64,000 bases of DNA from assembly GCF_020829645.1 (NCBI RefSeq), contig NZ_JAIVFS010000006.1:97464-161463 (forward strand). Direction: 5' to 3'. Under the pieces are notes generated by a model. It did no database searches. It had not been told where the DNA came from and worked only from the letters and a program-made list of their open reading frames with translations. The translations under genes and the position numbers were made by a program. Source of the DNA: Nostoc mirabile CHAB5784. GTDB taxonomy: Bacteria; Cyanobacteriota; Cyanobacteriia; Cyanobacteriales; Nostocaceae. Positions 1 to 8,399 of this stretch are shown piece after piece (within the stretch, counting starts at the first letter, position 1; each line of letters begins with the position of its first letter).

Positions 1-846
1 GGTAAGAGTTCTAACAACTTTAACAGTGGCTTGTTCGTTAACTCCCAAAGTCCGACGGGTACTGCTGGAGATATTATCGTCACCTCACCTAGAGTTACCT
101 TAGATAACCAAGGCGTACTCAACGCCCAATCTGCATCTGGTAACGGTGGCGACATCAACTTACAAACTGATTTACTGCTTCTGCGTCGTGGCGCTCAAAT
201 TTCTACCACCGCAGGCACAGCACAAGCTGGTGGTAATGGTGGCAACATCACCATCAATGCTCGCAATGGCTTCATTGTTGCTGTCCCAAACGAAAATAGC
301 GATATCACTGCTAATGCTTACACAGGCAGTGGTGGCAGAGTCAATATTCAAGCCTTTGGTATCTATGGCATTCAACCCCGCTCTAACCCAACTTCTCTTT
401 CGGATATCACCGCTAGTTCTGAGTTTGGGGTAAACGGCACTGTAGAACTTAACACGCCGGATATTGACCCTAACAGTGGATTAGTCAACTTGCCAACCGT
501 ACCAGTTGATACCCAAGTAGCACAGACTTGTCAAGCTGGTGGAAATTTAGCTAAAAGCAGTTTTACAATCATTGGACGCGGCGGCTTGCCACCATTACCA
601 GGCGAAGCTCTTAACACTGATGCAGTGCAGGTAGATTTGGTGACTCTCAATCCAAACGCTGATAACCGCGATCGCCCACATTTTACCAGCAAAACAACTA
701 CCCCCGCACCAGAACCCATCATAGAAGCTACTGGTTTGGCGCTAAACGAAAAAGGGGAAGTTGTCCTGACAGCAAATCTTCCTACCACTACGCCTCATAG
801 TCCTTGGTTGAAGCCTGCATCTTGTAGAGCAATTCGTAATTCGTAA
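1..846 (+). CDS. Filamentous haemagglutinin-like exoprotein, C-terminal part (5' end outside window)
   Basis: The frame is open from base 1 and ends at a TAA at 844-846, so only the last ~281 residues are present. They are Gly/Asn/Thr-rich beta-helix repeats (motifs such as GNGGNI, TGTAGDI, ISTTAGT) followed by a proline-rich C-terminal tail with two Cys. This composition is typical of cyanobacterial two-partner-secretion exoproteins exported by an FhaC/ShlB-type porin, which is not visible here. The last codons (ending Asn-Ser-stop) fall inside a TAATTCG heptamer repeat, so the extreme C terminus is repeat-derived. The protein is close to the one encoded on the minus strand at 62849-64000. 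Its function (adhesion, surface structure) is inferred from the family only. Confidence 0.8.
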   Translation, partial: GKSSNNFNSGLFVNSQSPTGTAGDIIVTSPRVTLDNQGVLNAQSASGNGGDINLQTDLLLLRRGAQISTTAGTAQAGGNGGNITINARNGFIVAVPNENSDITANAYTGSGGRVNIQAFGIYGIQPRSNPTSLSDITASSEFGVNGTVELNTPDIDPNSGLVNLPTVPVDTQVAQTCQAGGNLAKSSFTIIGRGGLPPLPGEALNTDAVQVDLVTLNPNADNRDRPHFTSKTTTPAPEPIIEATGLALNEKGEVVLTANLPTTTPHSPWLKPASCRAIRNS

Positions 847-863
847 TTCGTAATTCGTAATTT
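838..863. repeat. Heptanucleotide repeat (TAATTCG)n
   Basis: About three and a half copies of a 7-bp unit overlap the stop codon of the exoprotein gene. The same unit or its complement recurs at 16411-16433, 22828-22853, 24318-24352 and 24460-24495, each time at a gene 3' end. It fits the short tandemly repeated repetitive (STRR) class known from heterocystous cyanobacteria. Confidence 0.8.
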
Positions 864-904
864 CAGAAAGTCAGATTGTAATCTGGGTTTTTTTCATCGG
901 ACTG

Positions 905-1072
905 CAATGCGATTGTATCGCCTGACAATGCCATTGCATCGATTTACAATGCGATTGTATCGCCTGACAATGCCATTGCATCGATTTACAATGCGATTGT
1001 ATCGCCTAACAATGTTATTGTATTGGCTTACAATGCGATTGTATCGCCTGACAATGCCATTGCATCGGCTTG
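905..1072. repeat. 21-bp tandem array, 8 units
   Basis: Eight consecutive 21-bp units start CAATGC and alternate between a GCGATTGTATCGCC type and a GCCATTGCATCG type, so a 42-bp higher-order period is visible. Both strands stay open because 21 is a multiple of three, but there is no ribosome binding site and no plausible protein. A short relative lies at 23373-23435. Confidence 0.85.
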
Positions 1073-1115
1073 CATAATTTACAGCAGTTTTCATGTTTTT
1101 AGACCACACTCTTGA

Positions 1116-1268
1116 TGAAGAGGCAGGGGGCAGGGGGAAAGGTACAAACCTCGCCCGACGTTAAGCGAAAGCACCCCTGCTCCAAATCTGGCGAGGGTTG
1201 AGAGCAACAACCCTTGTGGGTGGTTTTTCTCCCCTGCTCCCTGCTCCCTGCTCCCCTGCCTCTTTTCA
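1116..1268. repeat. Intergenic inverted repeat, GGCAGGGGGCAGGGG arms
   Basis: GAGGCAGGGGGCAGGGG near 1119 is answered by CTCCCTGCTCCCCTGCC near 1245, giving a long imperfect hairpin between genes. Related G-rich tracts lie at 45733-45790, 57181-57440 and inside the minor repeats at 7510-7560 and 62370-62410. No coding signal was seen. Confidence 0.6.
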
Positions 1269-1381
1269 CTCCTCTGTGCGCCTGGAGCGGCTTTGGGTGA
1301 GATCAAAAAGATGTGGTACATTTACCCGAAAATAGCTGTAAAAGCCCCCTGTTAGCTTTAGAGTTGTAATGGGCATATTAA

Positions 1382-1406
1382 ATGTATACTTTATTACGGT
1401 ATACAT
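1382..1406. promoter_or_regulatory. Possible operator: 8-bp inverted repeat
   Basis: ATGTATAC and GTATACAT are perfect 8-bp arms with a 9-bp spacer, ending two bases before the ATG at 1409. A dyad in this position could bind a repressor that blocks translation or transcription start. Only the symmetry is seen; function is inferred. Confidence 0.3.
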
Positions 1407-1408
1407 AT

Positions 1409-1783
1409 ATGCCTACCCAAGATACAACACGCCGTTTGCCTCCTCAATCAATTAGTCAAGATATTACTTCATTGCACGGTTTTCAAACCATCAACACCTA
1501 TGAAACAACCCGTGCTGATGCCTCTGCTGCAAACTTACAGCAAGCTTATCAAACTATGTTGAGTTTTCAACAAGTCGAAATCGAGAAACTAACTTTATAC
1601 CGTGCTGCGGCTGATGCTGCGCGATTAGCAGAATGGGAATTTCACAATGCTGTATTAGCTATGAAAGAAGTTGTGCGCGGGCAATATGGGTCAGACAGCG
1701 ATCAAGCTCAAGCAGTTGGACTAAAGAAAAAATCAGAGCGCAAGCGTTCTAACCGTAAAAAGTCAGTTGCGGCTGCAAGTTAA
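1409..1783 (+). CDS. Hypothetical protein, 124 aa, basic C terminus
   Basis: I do not recognise the family. The ATG at 1409 (Met-Pro-Thr-Gln) was chosen over one nine codons upstream because the upstream stretch lies in a dyad and looks untranslated. The middle (about residues 40-95) is predicted helical, rich in Ala, Gln, Glu and aromatic residues (LQQAYQTMLSFQQVEIEKL). The last 20 residues are strongly basic (KKKSERKRSNRKKS), which suggests nucleic-acid or membrane-surface binding. No signal peptide or transmembrane segment. It is a lone gene, convergent with the DUF928 gene. Codon use looks normal for the window. Confidence 0.6.
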   Translation: MPTQDTTRRLPPQSISQDITSLHGFQTINTYETTRADASAANLQQAYQTMLSFQQVEIEKLTLYRAAADAARLAEWEFHNAVLAMKEVVRGQYGSDSDQAQAVGLKKKSERKRSNRKKSVAAAS

Positions 1784-1788
1784 TCAAC

Positions 1789-1974
1789 TTAACCATTAAG
1801 TAAGCGTAGAGCATCGCTGACTTTTCTCCAAAGGCGATCGCTCTTCACTGCTAATTCTGGCGTTGCATAGTTGCGGGATTTATCTCGCGCAAAGACAAGG
1901 CAGTGCGCTCTTGCGGCTCTGCCGATAGCCAAGCAACTGCCGTGCAAAAGAAACTCTATAAAATCATCCCACAT
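1789..1974 (-). CDS. Doubtful small ORF, 61 aa
   Basis: The reading frame begins Met-Trp-Asp-Asp-Phe-Ile-Glu-Phe and has a plausible amphipathic C-terminal part (residues 33-61). Its middle is encoded by a CTTGCGGCTCTGCC-type interspersed repeat that also occurs near 7370. It may be the remnant of a small gene invaded by a repeat, or a chance ORF. No clear ribosome binding site. Confidence 0.2.
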   Translation of the reverse strand: MWDDFIEFLLHGSCLAIGRAARAHCLVFARDKSRNYATPELAVKSDRLWRKVSDALRLLNG

Positions 1975-1986
1975 TTATGCAACGCC

Positions 1987-2757
1987 CTAATTCTCTAAAT
2001 TGCAGCACTCTACTTTTGGTTCAGTTGCAAAATCATTCAAACCCACAGCTTGCAACAGCGCCGTCCAAGAAGTATCTTGCAAATTGGTGCGACGCAATTC
2101 ACTAGCAACGCTCAACGCTTCATACCAAATACCATTAGCCGCATAAAGGTTTACTTGCTGGCGTGGTGTTGCTTTTTCCAATTGAGTTTTCAAAGCAGGC
2201 TTTAGTTGCTCCCGTTTTACATAGCCTTCAACATTAGCAATAATTTGGTTATCCTTCTGACAGTAGATGTTAAGATACCATCGGTATTGCTTGCCAATCT
2301 CTAAAGATGTTGTTTTTGATGGCAAGCGAAGGTTTACTACTCCAGGTGTCCCCGTTAAAGAAGTTTTATAAGTAGTCTGATTTTGTGCTTCATCTTCTAG
2401 CACAAACTCTCCAGATGCAAAGTCCGATGAATAAGGAACATAGAATAAGAAACTAGGATACTCTGCGATCGTTGTTCCAAACACCAATTCTGAGTTTGAA
2501 TAAACAGGTACTAAAGCTGTGAGCCGCTTTTGAGAAGAAGTCAGAGGCTTATTTATATCCTGACCACAGCCACGACTACCTGCTTCTGCTCGCTTACCTG
2601 GTTCCCCGATGTCTTTTGGTGGAGGCGGTGCTGCGAAAATCAATGATTGGTTTAATTTTCCGTTGGTATTTGCAGGCTGTGCCTGCACATCTATAGAGCT
2701 AAGGAATGTTAAACTAATGGCGAGGAAGATTTGAATCTTTTGCATAGAGAGTTTCAT
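1987..2757 (-). CDS. DUF928 family secreted protein (left module copy)
   Basis: The N terminus has a signal peptide (Met-Lys, hydrophobic run FLAISLTFLSS, cleavage probably after VQA near residue 27), so the product should be periplasmic or exported. A Pro-rich linker (AAPPPPKDIGEPGKR) and a Cys precede the DUF928 core: LTALVP..., PSFLFYVPY near residue 105, QYRWYLNIYC near 160, and a C-terminal helical part with NGIWYEAL near 215. It starts 27 bases after the CHAT-CHASE2 gene and is the last gene of a tight minus-strand operon. The counterpart in the right copy is at 12045-12878. Biochemical function is unknown; a role as ligand or partner of the CHASE2 sensor is inferred from the repeated linkage. 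Confidence 0.85.
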   Translation of the reverse strand: MKLSMQKIQIFLAISLTFLSSIDVQAQPANTNGKLNQSLIFAAPPPPKDIGEPGKRAEAGSRGCGQDINKPLTSSQKRLTALVPVYSNSELVFGTTIAEYPSFLFYVPYSSDFASGEFVLEDEAQNQTTYKTSLTGTPGVVNLRLPSKTTSLEIGKQYRWYLNIYCQKDNQIIANVEGYVKREQLKPALKTQLEKATPRQQVNLYAANGIWYEALSVASELRRTNLQDTSWTALLQAVGLNDFATEPKVECCNLEN

Positions 2758-2784
2758 CTTTATTTACGCCTCAAGTTGTAGAAA

Positions 2785-5142
2785 TTAGTTGTTGCTGCTT
2801 TGTTGTGAAAATAGGTAAATTGCCACTGTGCCGCCAGTAGCCACTAAAACCAAAGCTGACGGAACTAGAGGAACCCAAATCCCTTGGTAAAAGAGAATTA
2901 AGCAAAAAACGTATAAGACTCCAAGTACACCTCCTCCCGCCAGTATTAAATCTAGTCTTGAGCGATCGCACCAAGCGATCGCCACTGATCCGACTATGCG
3001 GAGTGTGTGCGACACGGCTACGCCGAACGCACCTCCAACTACTGACCAACTCCAAACCCATAAAACTTCGCCCCAAACAGGCAAAACTGATATCAAAGTT
3101 CGTCCATCCATAACCGCACTCACCAGCTGACTCACCATTTGTGCTTGCAGAATCACCCCTGGTATTTCTTCGGAAAAACCCTGCCCAGTCATGTAGGGGG
3201 TAGGACTATAATCACGAAAGCTTTGGGCAGTAGTACCAATGAGAACAATTCGGTCTTTGACTTGTTCGGCGTTGACCTTACCTTTAAGAACATCTGTAAG
3301 TGTGACTTTAGGAGCAATTTCTCCAGGAGAATTTTGGAAAGAGCGGTAATTGAGTAATATTTGGTAGCCGCCTGTATCCGCTTGTTGATAGCCACCCATG
3401 TGAGGCTGCAACCGCTTAAAAACGACGTTGCCTAACTGCAAATCCCCAGAATCAATATATTTGGCAGAGATGCCTTTTGCCTGTAAGTAGTGGAATGCCA
3501 GTTGGGCATTAAGGGCGTAGCGTGCAGCACAAGGGGAGGTTACGTCTGCTGGTTGCATTGCCAATAAATGACGACGCAGAACACGGTCTGCATCTGGGAC
3601 AATATCACTAAATCCTTGACGTTCTAGCGGAACCCCCAAAGGAGGTGAAATTCCCGGACGGTCTTTTGTGAGTTCTTTCACTTTACAAATTGCAAAAAAC
3701 CTGTCATCTATTTTTAATTTAGTCGCCAAAAAAGCTGGGTTGCGTTGTGATGGCTGATCACGATAAATATCCAAACCAATGGCTTTGGGTTGGAACTGTG
3801 CAAGTTTTTCCAAAAGCCTAGCTAGTGCTAGCTCCGATAGCGACCCTCTTCTTTCCTTTTGTTCTGGTAACTGAAAATCTTCTTCGGTAACAGTGACTAT
3901 CAACAGGCGCGAATCTTGCTTTTCTTGGGGACGCGATCGCATTAATTGATCGTAAGCTTGTAACTCCCATGTTTGCAATCCTCCCATTTGCCGGACTCCT
4001 AGCACGCTGATGGTGAGCATCACACTCATTAGCAATCCCCTTATGAGTACGCTGTTAGATTTAATTCCGGGCTTTGGCCAAGTCATCGCTATGGCAGCAG
4101 GATTTTCACAAATTATCGGCAGCCAACTTGCCCCTGGAAATTTGTCCTCTAATCCTTGCAGTTTTTCTCTGGCAGTGCGAACTGCAATATATAAAGATGC
4201 GCCTGAAGAAAAAGCTGCCAGAAAATGTTTTAAAAATGCTTGTGCCACAAGATCAGGCACAGGTTCCCGCATGACAATGATTTGGGGAATATGTAAATCT
4301 TGTAGTTCTCGCGCTAATCCCAATCCATCACAGGAGTTGAAAATCGCCAACTGTAAACCATTGGTGACGGCATTTCTCAGGGCATATTTCAGGTCTGCAA
4401 TTGTTAAACTATCTTTGTCATTGATATAGATACGACCAGTCTCACCCTCGCTTCTACTATGACCAGCGAAAAATAAAATGTTCCAAGGTTGGTTCCACAG
4501 ATGATCGTTGATCTCATCGCGTTGGCGCTGTGGCAAAAACTCTGTGGTCGCATTGGGTAATTTTTTTAGTAATTCGCAGTCTTCGTCCACATCAATACCA
4601 GCTTTATCGCCCAAAATCGCCAATATTTTGATTTTCTGTCTGTAGGTAGATGTCTGCAATCGGGTTACTTGTTCTGACTCTAGAACACTCAAAGCTACTT
4701 CGGCTTTGGTGTAATCGTCCTCAATCAAATCCCATACATGCCAAGGAAGTTTCTGTAGCTGCATAGAAGCAGTGCGAATCAGCACTCGCAGTTCCTCATT
4801 GGGCATTAAGTGTTTAAGCCATTTTTCCCGAATCCGCCAAAATGACGCTGAATTTAGCCAGTGATTTAAGTGCGATCGCAACTCACAAGCTTTGTTTTGA
4901 CAGTCATCACGCCGTTGGGTAATAGAACCATCGTAAATAATTTTTTTGGCTTTGATGCGGCTATTTCCTAGACTACAATAAGTTGACTGCCACTCGTCAA
5001 TTGCTTTAGCTATTTTTAGATTGGGAGGTAAGTGACCAGAGGTTTCTATGCTGGGGCGTTTGCCATCTTCTCCAATCTCCAGCATCACCCGCACCCCTAA
5101 CTCCAAATCGCCATCTAGTTTCAGAACAACTAACTTTCCCAT
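2785..5142 (-). CDS. CHAT-CHASE2 membrane protein (left module copy)
   Basis: The start Met-Gly-Lys-Leu-Val-Val was chosen because the right copy begins Met-Ser-Lys-Leu-Val-Val; another ATG lies three codons upstream. Residues about 130-360 form a CHAT caspase-like domain with the expected dyad: His in FFAGHS near residue 228 and Cys in FNSCDG near 271. A transmembrane helix follows near 370-390, then a CHASE2 extracytoplasmic sensor domain (about 390-690) and three C-terminal helices. The protease domain should therefore be cytoplasmic and the sensor outside the membrane. Between the C-terminal helices, relative to the right copy, there is extra sequence encoded by a CGACACGGCTACGCCGAACGC-type repeat near 3010-3030. 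It lies between DUF1822 and DUF928 genes with gaps under 30 bases. Confidence 0.88.
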   Translation of the reverse strand: MGKLVVLKLDGDLELGVRVMLEIGEDGKRPSIETSGHLPPNLKIAKAIDEWQSTYCSLGNSRIKAKKIIYDGSITQRRDDCQNKACELRSHLNHWLNSASFWRIREKWLKHLMPNEELRVLIRTASMQLQKLPWHVWDLIEDDYTKAEVALSVLESEQVTRLQTSTYRQKIKILAILGDKAGIDVDEDCELLKKLPNATTEFLPQRQRDEINDHLWNQPWNILFFAGHSRSEGETGRIYINDKDSLTIADLKYALRNAVTNGLQLAIFNSCDGLGLARELQDLHIPQIIVMREPVPDLVAQAFLKHFLAAFSSGASLYIAVRTAREKLQGLEDKFPGASWLPIICENPAAIAMTWPKPGIKSNSVLIRGLLMSVMLTISVLGVRQMGGLQTWELQAYDQLMRSRPQEKQDSRLLIVTVTEEDFQLPEQKERRGSLSELALARLLEKLAQFQPKAIGLDIYRDQPSQRNPAFLATKLKIDDRFFAICKVKELTKDRPGISPPLGVPLERQGFSDIVPDADRVLRRHLLAMQPADVTSPCAARYALNAQLAFHYLQAKGISAKYIDSGDLQLGNVVFKRLQPHMGGYQQADTGGYQILLNYRSFQNSPGEIAPKVTLTDVLKGKVNAEQVKDRIVLIGTTAQSFRDYSPTPYMTGQGFSEEIPGVILQAQMVSQLVSAVMDGRTLISVLPVWGEVLWVWSWSVVGGAFGVAVSHTLRIVGSVAIAWCDRSRLDLILAGGGVLGVLYVFCLILFYQGIWVPLVPSALVLVATGGTVAIYLFSQQSSNN

Positions 5143-5168
5143 TTGTAGCACCCCAATTGTTTTTCGCT

Positions 5169-6140
5169 TCAGATGAGAAAACTTTCTATAACGCTAATAT
5201 TCCCCAAGACCAATTTAATACTAAAACGTTCTCCCACCTCGCCACTAAACTGCAATTGAATATTTTTGTTAGTGCTTCTAGTTTGCGCTTCCATAATAGA
5301 TTCTCTCTCTGCTCCTTCAAAGTCAAGCACCATCAGTTGGAGATTTGGTGGCAGATAAATTTCTCCCCATATAGGATGCACTTCTACGATAAAGTCTATT
5401 TCCTGCTCCTTCTCTTGAATGAAGCCAACGACTAAAATGACAGATTGGATTGTTCCTGTTTTTCCTAAATCAATCAGCTTACCCCTGCTAACAAAAGAAC
5501 CATTAGCACTTCTCAAACTCCAATCTGCATTAGCTCTTTGATAATCAAAGAGAGTTTCAATTTCTTGCCAACCAACCTCAAAAATATTTTCCAACCATTG
5601 TTTCAATTTAACTAAAGTCTTGTTGTCAGTGAGCGATTGAGAAGCTAACTCAGCTTGCCTCACTTGAGTAAGTTCTTCTAAATACTCCAGGAGATTGTCC
5701 AAAGGTTGCAATTGGTTGATTGCTAACAAATCAGTTTGTACCTGCCTGACAAATCCCAGCAGCGTCGCTTCTCGAAATGATTTCCTTATCTGCACAGCCA
5801 CATAGCCAATTCGATTTGACTGTACTTCAGGCGGTACGTAAATAAATTGTGCATCTTCAAATACTGGACGACATTCTAACGATCCCAAGTTTTTTAGCGA
5901 CAAATCAGCTACATCCATAAGTGTCTGCTGTACAAGGTTCCAACTATCGCTCTTGTCTAAGTCTGTCTCAAATCCCATGTATTGTAGATAAGAGTTTACA
6001 AAAGACACAGACAAAGTATTGAGATGAACTTGTTCAGCTTTTTTTTGCGTAGCTTGTCGCCTACATAACTCTTCTGCTCGATGTCTTCCATCTAGCGGTA
6101 TCGGCCCTGTAAATGTTAAAGTATCTGCGATTTTAGCCAT
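5169..6140 (-). CDS. DUF1822 family protein (left module copy)
   Basis: A soluble 323-residue protein with the DUF1822 pattern: KAEQVHLNTLSV and VNSYLQYMGFETDL near residues 35-60, LECRPVFEDAQFIYVPPE near 110, ARLLGF-like FREATLLGFV near 140, and a C-terminal IYLPPNLQLMVLD...IQLQFSGEVGERFSIKL. No signal peptide or membrane segment, so it is cytoplasmic. It lies 27 bases after the sigma-like gene and 26 bases before the CHAT-CHASE2 gene, so co-transcription is near certain. Molecular function is unknown. The position between sigma factor and CHAT protease makes it a candidate regulator or cleavage target, which is inference. Paralogue at 8400-9368. Confidence 0.85.
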   Translation of the reverse strand: MAKIADTLTFTGPIPLDGRHRAEELCRRQATQKKAEQVHLNTLSVSFVNSYLQYMGFETDLDKSDSWNLVQQTLMDVADLSLKNLGSLECRPVFEDAQFIYVPPEVQSNRIGYVAVQIRKSFREATLLGFVRQVQTDLLAINQLQPLDNLLEYLEELTQVRQAELASQSLTDNKTLVKLKQWLENIFEVGWQEIETLFDYQRANADWSLRSANGSFVSRGKLIDLGKTGTIQSVILVVGFIQEKEQEIDFIVEVHPIWGEIYLPPNLQLMVLDFEGAERESIMEAQTRSTNKNIQLQFSGEVGERFSIKLVLGNISVIESFLI

Positions 6141-6167
6141 ATTTTTTTACCAAATGATTAAATATTA

Positions 6168-6812
6168 TTAAATACATAAATATTCTTGGAGTTTATCAGT
6201 AAACTTTTTCAGGCATCGTTGGTAGAAACTATGTAGAGATGTGATTCCAATGCCCCATTCTGCCGAAATATCTTTCCAGGAAATTCCAGAACATCTTCTT
6301 TTAGCTATAGCTTGAAAATTTGCCTCTGGATGACCTTTGATGTGTTCTTTAGAAAAAATCAACTCTGGATCAGATTCTATACATTCTATTATTTGTTCAG
6401 ATAAAGACATAGGTTGAGATTGAGATGATGGTATATTTTCCAGATGAGAGTCTTCGAGATTTATTTCATTTCCTTTGCCGATAACTTTGGGAATAGCTTC
6501 TGGAAAAAAGCGTTTACTCAATAGCATATTTACCCAAGTTATCACTTCGCCGCGTTCTGGGTCATACTTATTAATATTGTTATTTTGGCAAAGATAGAAA
6601 AATAAATTTTGTACTGCCTCATCATAAATATCTTCATAAAGTAATTGAAATTGGCCCTTATAAGGATGAATAAGTGTACCCGACTGCCAAATGGCATTCA
6701 TCAGCCGTGTTAAAGCTACCCGCTGTTCTTTGGTTGCGTGTGGGTGTTGTTGGGCTTTGAGCGCTAATTCTTTAAGTTGTACATCTAGTTGTTTTCTCCA
6801 GTCGTTAGTCAT
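6168..6812 (-). CDS. ECF-like sigma-70 family factor heading the left module
   Basis: Start at 6812 (Met-Thr-Asn-Asp-Trp) is supported by GAGGTC about 6-9 bases upstream; an in-frame extension to 6896 lacks such a site. Residues 55-105 resemble sigma region 2 (YEDIYDEAVQNLFFYLCQ, then YDPERGEVITWVNMLL). Residues 165-210 form a helix-turn-helix like region 4 (NFQAIAKRR..SWKDISAEWGIGITSLHSFYQRCLKKF). It matches the 200-240-residue cyanobacterial sigma-70-like regulators. It is the first gene of the operon with DUF1822, CHAT-CHASE2 and DUF928, so it may control that operon or be controlled by it. The right module has no such gene. Alternative: a DNA-binding regulator no longer able to bind core polymerase. 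Confidence 0.7.
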   Translation of the reverse strand: MTNDWRKQLDVQLKELALKAQQHPHATKEQRVALTRLMNAIWQSGTLIHPYKGQFQLLYEDIYDEAVQNLFFYLCQNNNINKYDPERGEVITWVNMLLSKRFFPEAIPKVIGKGNEINLEDSHLENIPSSQSQPMSLSEQIIECIESDPELIFSKEHIKGHPEANFQAIAKRRCSGISWKDISAEWGIGITSLHSFYQRCLKKFTDKLQEYLCI

Positions 6813-7084
6813 AAAAGACCTCGAATTCAAACGCACCAACTTGCGAATCTGTATATATCTCATGTATTGATTGCGATTTTTACACAAACTAGCCACAATC
6901 GTTACAAAACTTTTCGCTCAGACATTAATGACCTGGCGTTGCAATCCAATACGCTTGGGTTAAGGATAATTGTAGGTTGGGTTGAACATTCGTGTTACCC
7001 AACAAATGTCCGAAAATGTTGGGTTTCTAAATGATAAGTCTTTAGCCGGACACGATAAGTAGTCAGACAGAATTAATTACACAA

Positions 7085-7292
7085 TGTCATTGCGAATGGA
7101 GCGTAAAGCCTTCTCTTCTCCTTCAGAGACGCTAACGCGAACGAGAGGCTCCGCCAACGGCATAGCTTCGCTTAACGCGGTAGCGTCTCTAAGAGTTGCG
7201 GAATGAAGCAATCCCAGCCCAAGCGATGCCCAAGCGATGCCCAAGCGATTGCTTCGCTTCTCTTCTTAGGCTGCGCCAACGCTCGCAATGAC
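7085..7292. repeat. Interspersed repeat with GTCATTGCGA ends
   Basis: GTCATTGCGA near 7085 is matched by TCGCAATGAC near 7283. The interior carries three tandem AAGCGATGCCC-like units and repeat modules common in this genome (CTGCGCCAACGC). It is non-coding. Confidence 0.6.
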
Positions 7293-7317
7293 TGTAAATA
7301 TTTTTGTCCTACTACTT

Positions 7318-7455
7318 TAGGACTTACGCACAGGTAACGGAAAATCGAACCACAGAGACACAGAGAAGCCAGTGCGCCCTTGCGGTTCCCCGACTTGAAG
7401 CAACTGGCGCGACACGGAGGAATAAGAGTTTGAGAGGTATTTTGCGTAAGTCCTA
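7318..7455. mobile_element. Miniature element, TIR TAGGACTTACGCA
   Basis: A 138-bp element has perfect 13-bp terminal inverted repeats, TAGGACTTACGCA and TGCGTAAGTCCTA. The interior includes the CACAGAGACACAGAG repeat module. It has no coding capacity, so it is a non-autonomous (MITE-like) element. Confidence 0.8.
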
Positions 7456-7463
7456 TACTTATT

Positions 7464-7591
7464 ATTAGGGACTTCCAGAAAATAAATTATCCAATTTACT
7501 CAGATAATATTTTTCTTTCTCCCCCTGCTAAGAGCTAATAGCCCCCCTGCCTACACCGCCATAGGATATTTTTTTAGTTGGAAGTCCCTTA
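7464..7591. mobile_element. Miniature element, TIR AGGGACTTCCA (copy 1)
   Basis: TTAGGGACTTCCA at the left is answered by TGGAAGTCCCTTA at the right, with a subterminal ATCC/GGAT pair. A second copy with similar ends lies at 62336-62460. It directly follows the TAGGACTTACGCA element. Confidence 0.75.
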
Positions 7592-7734
7592 GATCCCCCC
7601 AATCCACGCCAGTCGCTCCACTTGGGGAGACCCCAGACGCTCTCTACGAGACGCTACGCGTAGCTTGCTTCGACCTAGGAGTACGCAAACTCGCTCATAG
7701 CGTTGCTATGCCGAAGGCGTTGCCTCTCTTAGAG

Positions 7735-7862
7735 CAATACGCTTGGGTTAAGGCTAAAACTTTTTGTCAAAGTTATTTTTTAACGAACCGCGTTCGCGCA
7801 GCGTCTCGTTAGAGAAGGACGCGAAGGAAGAGAAGGAAGAAATGCTTAACTGAACTGTATTG
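7735..7862. mobile_element. Miniature element of the CAATACG...GTTAA family (copy 1)
   Basis: Left end CAATACGCTTGGGTTAA, right end TTAACTGAACTGTATTG. The flanking decamers TCTCTTAGAG and TCTGTTAGAG match at 9 of 10 positions, consistent with a 10-bp target duplication. The right flank is the end of another element (7867-8046), so this copy inserted into that element's edge. Confidence 0.8.
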
Positions 7863-7866
7863 TCTG

Positions 7867-8046
7867 TTAGAGGATGTTTGTAAAGTCTCAATTCATACTA
7901 GCCCTGGCGACTAAAAGTCGCGGCTACACAGACAAAACCTGCCTCCGCAGGTTAAAAAACCTTAATTTTTTCTTAGTCCACGGAGGTGGACTTTGTTTGT
8001 GTAGTAGCGAATTCTATTCGCCCTATACTTTTAAAACATCCTCTTA
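7867..8046. mobile_element. Miniature element, TIR TTAGAGGATGTTTGTAAAGT (copy 1)
   Basis: The left end TTAGAGGATGTTTGTAAAGT is mirrored by ACTTTTAAAACATCCTCTTA. The interior holds two hairpins (around CCTGCCTCCGCAGG and GTCCACGGAGGTGGAC). A relative lies at 12875-13045. Confidence 0.7.
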
Positions 8047-8399
8047 GAGAAGGCTTTACGCTGCGCTAGCGCCTGCCGTAGGATGTAGGATGCCCGAACG
8101 CGAATTTATTTATGTTGAGCAAAGTCGAAACACAGTGTCTCTTTTAGGAGAAAGGCTGTAGGGATAACAACGCGCTGGCTCCCCTAAAAAAGGAGGGCAA
8201 AAACTGATCAAAGTCTTCCTTTTTAAGGGGGATTTTGAGGTATCTAAAAAGTTAGGAGGCTAAACGAGTAGTTTGAAAACACGCTCTACCCTTCAATCGT
8301 CAATTCTGTTTTTCCAATAATTATTCTCTATTTTGTGGCATAAATTTAGTGAATGCGAGTGATACGTATATAGCAGCATTGATCATTAGAGATTAACTT

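Larger units (their letters stand above)
6813..8399. other. 1.6 kb intergenic repeat cluster between the two modules
   Basis: No gene was found. The stretch is filled with adjoining or nested inverted-repeat elements (entered separately), a GTCATTGCGA...TCGCAATGAC repeat at about 7085-7292, and a block with GGGGGATTTTGAGG-like G-runs at 8175-8240. Promoters of both divergent operons should lie near its ends (around 6830-6950 and 8330-8395), but no convincing -35/-10 pairs were identified. Confidence 0.7.

Noticed and set aside
905..1072. Possible CRISPR array
   Set aside because: Units are contiguous without unique spacers; no repeat-spacer alternation and no cas genes in the window.
894..1109. 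Open frame on the minus strand with repeating RYNRIVNRCNGIV units
   Set aside because: It is the translation of the 21-bp array; no ribosome site and no non-repeat part.
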